The notes beneath the pieces are model-generated. The model was not told the DNA's origin. It saw only the letters and a program-made list of their open reading frames with translations, and did not search any database. From Leifsonia poae (GTDB taxonomy: Bacteria > Actinomycetota > Actinomycetes > Actinomycetales > Microbacteriaceae), in assembly GCF_020009625.1 (NCBI RefSeq), contig NZ_JAIHLP010000002.1:3162001-3226000 (forward strand): a stretch of DNA of 64,000 nt, in the 5' to 3' direction. Shown piece after piece: positions 61,085 through 64,000 of this stretch. Made by a program: the position numbers and the translations under genes. Numbering within the stretch: the stretch's first letter is position 1; each line of letters starts with the position of its first letter.

Positions 61085-63403
61085 CTAGACCGCGGTCAGC
61101 TCGATCAGCCAGGCCTGCTCCGGGTACGACATCGGCGTCTGCAGGCCGGCCGTCGCAAGGGCGCGGCCGCTCAGCACGGTTCCCGCTGGGACGGTGCCCT
61201 TCGGAATGGCGCGGGACAGCGGCGTCACCCCGTTCGAAGCACGAGCGCTCTCGGCACCGGCCAGCCCGAACCACGGCGGAACGTGGTACCCGTGCGACGG
61301 GTCGCCGATCGGCAGCGGCCGCACGCGGTAGCGTCGGTCCGGGTCGAGACCGCGCAGGGTGAACCTACCGAGCGGCGCGGCATCGGAGCGGCCGAGGAAG
61401 GTCAGCGAGAACAGGGCGGATGAGCGGTCCTGAGCGACGACGCCGTTCACCCAGAACGTCGGGTCGACTTCGTCCATGCGAACGATGTCGCCGGTGTGCA
61501 GAAGATCGCGGCGCTCGCGGTAGAGGGCGATCCAGGCGGTCAACTGTTCGAGGTCGGCCGGGGACGCCTCGGTGAGGTTCCATTCGATCCCGAGATGCCC
61601 GAACACGGCGGTCGCGGCGCGGAAGCCGAGGTCGTGCACGCGGCGGGTGGAGTGGGAGCGGGCCGACGCGATGTGGGAGCCGAGCAGCTCGGGTGGGAGC
61701 AGCTGGTGGGTCCAGCGGTTCATCTGCTGGCGGTCGAGTGGGTCGATGTTGTCGGAGACCCAGACCCGGTCGGTGTGCTCGATCACGCCCAGGTCGACGC
61801 GGGCGCCGCCGGAGGAGCACGACTCGATCTCCAGGCCGGGGAAGCGCGTCTTGAGTTCGGCCATCAGCCGGTAGGTCGCCAGCGTCTGCGCGTGCACACC
61901 CGGTTCGCCGCGGGGCGCGGTGCCCGCGTCGACGAGGTCGCGGTTGTGGTCCCACTTGATGTATGCGATGTCGTTGGTGGAAAGGATGTTGCACATCCGG
62001 TCGCGCACATACTCGTACGCCTCCGGGATGCCGAGGTTCAGTACCTGCTGATGACGTGACGGCACCGGGATGCGCCCGCCGGTCTGCATCACCCACTCCG
62101 GATGCGCCCGCGCGAGGTCTGAGTCGAGGTTCACCATCTCGGGCTCGAACCACAGACCGAATTGCATGCCGAGCCCGCGCACCCGCTCGATCAGGGGCGT
62201 GAGGCCGCCCGGCCACACCTCTTCGTCCACATACCAATCGCCCAGACCGGCACGGTCGTTGCGCCGGTGCCGGAACCAGCCGTCGTCGAGGACGAACCGT
62301 TCGACTCCCACCTCGGCGGCACGGTCGGCGAGGGCAAGCAGCCGGTCGAGGCTGTGGTCGAAGTAGATCGCTTCCCACACATTCAGTGTCACCGGTCGCG
62401 GGGTGCGGGGATGCTGCGGCCGGGCACGCAGGTGCCGGTGCAGGCGCCGGGCCTGGTCGTCGAGACCGTCGCCGTACACGCCGTAGACCCAGGGCGAGCG
62501 GTAGCGCTCGCCACGCGCGAGGACGATTTCGCCCGGAAGGAGCAGTTCCCCGCCGCCGATGACCTGTTCGCCGCTGGAGAGCCGTTCCGCATAGTGCCGG
62601 TGGTTGCCGCTGAAGCCGACGTGAACGCCCCACACCTCGCCGCCGGCGAAGCCGAATCCGGGTTCGCCGACGCTGAGAAGCGTGGCCGCATCGGGTCCGG
62701 TTCGGCCACGTCGACCTTCGCGCAGGTGGATGCCCACCCCGAGTTCGCGGCGCTGCGGTGTGCGCTCCTTTCCCCAGCGCCCGGCGAAGTCCAGGATCTC
62801 GCGGCCCCGGGCGGGCACGGGGAAGGCGGGCGCCAGATCGTCCAAGCGGTAGGTGTCGCCGCGGTTCTGCAGTTCAACGGAGATCCGCAGCACTCCGGCG
62901 GGGGAGAGCTCGAGGTGGATCGTCACGGCGAGCTCGGCTTCCGGGTCGAATGCGGTGACCCGGATGCGGCCGCCTCCGTCGATCGTGCTGAGTCGCGCAT
63001 CCGGTTCGCCGGAGGTATCGGTGACGGTTCCGCTGTCGGCGTGCAGCCACAGTTCGGTGGTTCGGAACCGGGGCGCCCAGGCGCGTCCGTCGCGACTGCC
63101 GCTGAGCCCGGGGCGACCTGTCCAACCGGTGTGCGATTCGGGCAGAACGGCCAGCCGGATGGGCTCGTCGGCCGTGTTGTTGGCCCAGGCGCGGGTGTCG
63201 CCCACGGCCAGGGCGACGGCGTCGCCGGCCGTGAAGTCGCCGAGGTCGGCGCCCCAGTGCACGATGGCGGGGAGCAGGGATCCGCGCAGGTCGAGCAGCG
63301 CACCGACCCCGGCAGAGCGCAGGTATACGAACCGATCGGCGGCGCGCGTCCCGTCCTCCGTGACGCTGACGACGTTTGCGGGTTCAGGGTATTCAGCGGG
63401 CAT
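61085..63403 (-). CDS. Alpha-galactosidase, GH36
   Basis: 772 residues: an N-terminal beta-sandwich, then a TIM barrel with FVLDDGWF, the nucleophile Asp (about 485) in YIKWDHNRD, ESCSSGGARVD and the acid/base Asp (about 551) in WVSDNID, then a C-terminal beta domain. It hydrolyses terminal alpha-galactosides such as melibiose and raffinose oligosaccharides. There is no signal peptide, so it is intracellular. The ATG at 63403 follows AGGAGCACCG. No transporter is adjacent, so it must draw on imported substrate from elsewhere. Confidence 0.93.
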   Translation of the reverse strand: MPAEYPEPANVVSVTEDGTRAADRFVYLRSAGVGALLDLRGSLLPAIVHWGADLGDFTAGDAVALAVGDTRAWANNTADEPIRLAVLPESHTGWTGRPGLSGSRDGRAWAPRFRTTELWLHADSGTVTDTSGEPDARLSTIDGGGRIRVTAFDPEAELAVTIHLELSPAGVLRISVELQNRGDTYRLDDLAPAFPVPARGREILDFAGRWGKERTPQRRELGVGIHLREGRRGRTGPDAATLLSVGEPGFGFAGGEVWGVHVGFSGNHRHYAERLSSGEQVIGGGELLLPGEIVLARGERYRSPWVYGVYGDGLDDQARRLHRHLRARPQHPRTPRPVTLNVWEAIYFDHSLDRLLALADRAAEVGVERFVLDDGWFRHRRNDRAGLGDWYVDEEVWPGGLTPLIERVRGLGMQFGLWFEPEMVNLDSDLARAHPEWVMQTGGRIPVPSRHQQVLNLGIPEAYEYVRDRMCNILSTNDIAYIKWDHNRDLVDAGTAPRGEPGVHAQTLATYRLMAELKTRFPGLEIESCSSGGARVDLGVIEHTDRVWVSDNIDPLDRQQMNRWTHQLLPPELLGSHIASARSHSTRRVHDLGFRAATAVFGHLGIEWNLTEASPADLEQLTAWIALYRERRDLLHTGDIVRMDEVDPTFWVNGVVAQDRSSALFSLTFLGRSDAAPLGRFTLRGLDPDRRYRVRPLPIGDPSHGYHVPPWFGLAGAESARASNGVTPLSRAIPKGTVPAGTVLSGRALATAGLQTPMSYPEQAWLIELTAV

Positions 63404-63486
63404 CGGTGCTCCTGATCGACTTAGTTTCTTGACAGAAGTATTGCACGCCCTGGCTGTCGTCGGCGGGGAGCGATAGCGTGTCCGGC

Positions 63487-64000
63487 ATGAGAATCCTCCT
63501 GGTCGGCGCTGGCGGAGTGGGCGACGCCATCGCCAAGATCGCTGCACGACGCTCGTTCTACGAAACCATCGTGGTGAGCGACTACGACCTCAGCCGCGCC
63601 GAACGCACGATCGCCTGGATCGAGGCTCGCCACGGCGCCGATGTCGCCGGACGGTTCACCGCCGCGGCGATCGACGCCTCCGACCCGGATGCGGTCGCGG
63701 CCGTCGCCCGTCAGCACGGCGTCACCCATGTGATGAACGCCGTGGAGCCGAAGTTCGTCCCCACGATCTTCGCGGGAGCCCTGGCGGCCGGCGCCGACTA
63801 CCTCGATATGGCGATGAGCCTCTCGGAGCCGCACCCGACCGACCCGTACGCGAAGACCGGGGTCAAATTGGGTGACGACCAGTTCGCCCAGCGCGGCGAC
63901 TGGGAGACCGCCGGCCGGCTCGCGCTCGTCGGCATGGGGGTCGAGCCCGGGCTCAGTGATGTGTTCGCCCGTTACGCGGCCGACAAGCTGTTCTCGCAGA
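63487..64000 (+). CDS. Saccharopine dehydrogenase-like NAD(P)-binding protein, 5' part
   Basis: 171 residues are visible and the gene runs off the window. The N-terminus MRILLVGAGGVGDAIAKIAARR is a dinucleotide-binding fold, followed by VVSDYDLSRAERT, NAVEPKFVPTIFAGALAAGADYLDMAM and GMGVEPGLSDVFARYAAD, all typical of the saccharopine dehydrogenase/Lys9-like family. TAGCGT (63474-63479) lies seven bases before the ATG. The reaction could be lysine- or polyamine-related; the C-terminal domain needed to tell is missing. Confidence 0.85.
   Translation, partial: MRILLVGAGGVGDAIAKIAARRSFYETIVVSDYDLSRAERTIAWIEARHGADVAGRFTAAAIDASDPDAVAAVARQHGVTHVMNAVEPKFVPTIFAGALAAGADYLDMAMSLSEPHPTDPYAKTGVKLGDDQFAQRGDWETAGRLALVGMGVEPGLSDVFARYAADKLFSQ

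Noticed and set aside
63421..63445. TTTCT-TGAC-AGAA as a ROK operator before the alpha-galactosidase
   Set aside because: The arms are only four bases and the outer positions do not match. It is too weak to list as a site.
63433..63479. TTGACA (63433-63438) as -35 for the last gene
   Set aside because: The distance to the TAGCGT at 63474 is 35 bp, far beyond a working spacer.
1..64000. tRNA, rRNA, insertion sequence, integrase or phage attachment site
   Set aside because: No cloverleaf-like CCA-ending segment, no transposase or integrase motif and no flanking long repeats were recognised by eye. Small RNAs cannot be excluded.

Overview
The window is GC-rich actinobacterial DNA. Tightly packed operons with 1- or 4-base stop/start overlaps, many GTG starts, apparently leaderless genes and an LAxTG-type surface protein all fit a soil or plant-associated member of the Microbacteriaceae. 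The family assignment is an inference. I saw no rRNA, tRNA, transposase, phage gene or CRISPR array. The region reads as a carbohydrate-catabolism island.

Layout. 1-4.7 kb: the end of a GT39-like membrane glycosyltransferase, a LacI regulator, and a divergent SoxR/MFS pair with a textbook SoxR box. 4.8-9.3 kb: an intracellular GH9 glycosidase, an APC permease and a zinc alcohol dehydrogenase. 9.6-20.6 kb (module A): Gfo/Idh (frameshifted), ThuA, a complete Opp/Dpp-type transporter including a permease-ATPase fusion, ThuA, a TIM-barrel epimerase, an SDR and a GntR/UTRA regulator. 20.7-35.5 kb (module B): a second Opp/Dpp-type transporter on the minus strand, divergent from Gfo/Idh (frameshifted), a paralogous GntR, a copper amine oxidase, a TIM-barrel epimerase, Gfo/Idh, a SIS protein, a BadF-type kinase and an aldehyde dehydrogenase. 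36-41 kb: tandem LacI paralogues, a small membrane protein, a beta-lactamase-fold lipoprotein and a broken TQXA surface adhesin. 41.3-47.1 kb: a five-gene minus-strand operon with a MalEFG-type transporter, an aldehyde dehydrogenase and a 2-hydroxyacid dehydrogenase. 47.5-52.7 kb: ThuA (frameshifted), Gfo/Idh, a DUF993 aldolase-like protein, an epimerase and glycerate kinase. 52.9-57.5 kb: xylB and xylA, a LacI remnant and a ROK regulator. 57.6-64 kb: a Bcr/CflA efflux pump behind a possible attenuator, a PAP2 phosphatase, a ROK regulator, a GH36 alpha-galactosidase and a truncated saccharopine-dehydrogenase-like gene.

How the parts fit. Modules A and B share their transporter class, their GntR type and a direct-repeat motif, GGTAT-N5-GGTAT, found at four promoters including that of the GH9 gene. 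I infer import of an oligosaccharide or amine-linked sugar, intracellular trimming by GH9, oxidation or epimerisation by Gfo/Idh and TIM-barrel enzymes, then (module B) phosphorylation and SIS-type isomerisation or deglycation. The amine oxidase and aldehyde dehydrogenase would handle a released amine. The 41-53 kb genes look like a sugar or sugar-acid route ending in glycerate and 2-phosphoglycerate. Two LacI-type operator families (AAGCGCTT and ATGCGCAT cores) mark separate local regulons.

Five genes are broken: four by one missing base each and one by an in-frame stop. This is either real decay or base-calling error, and reads would settle it.
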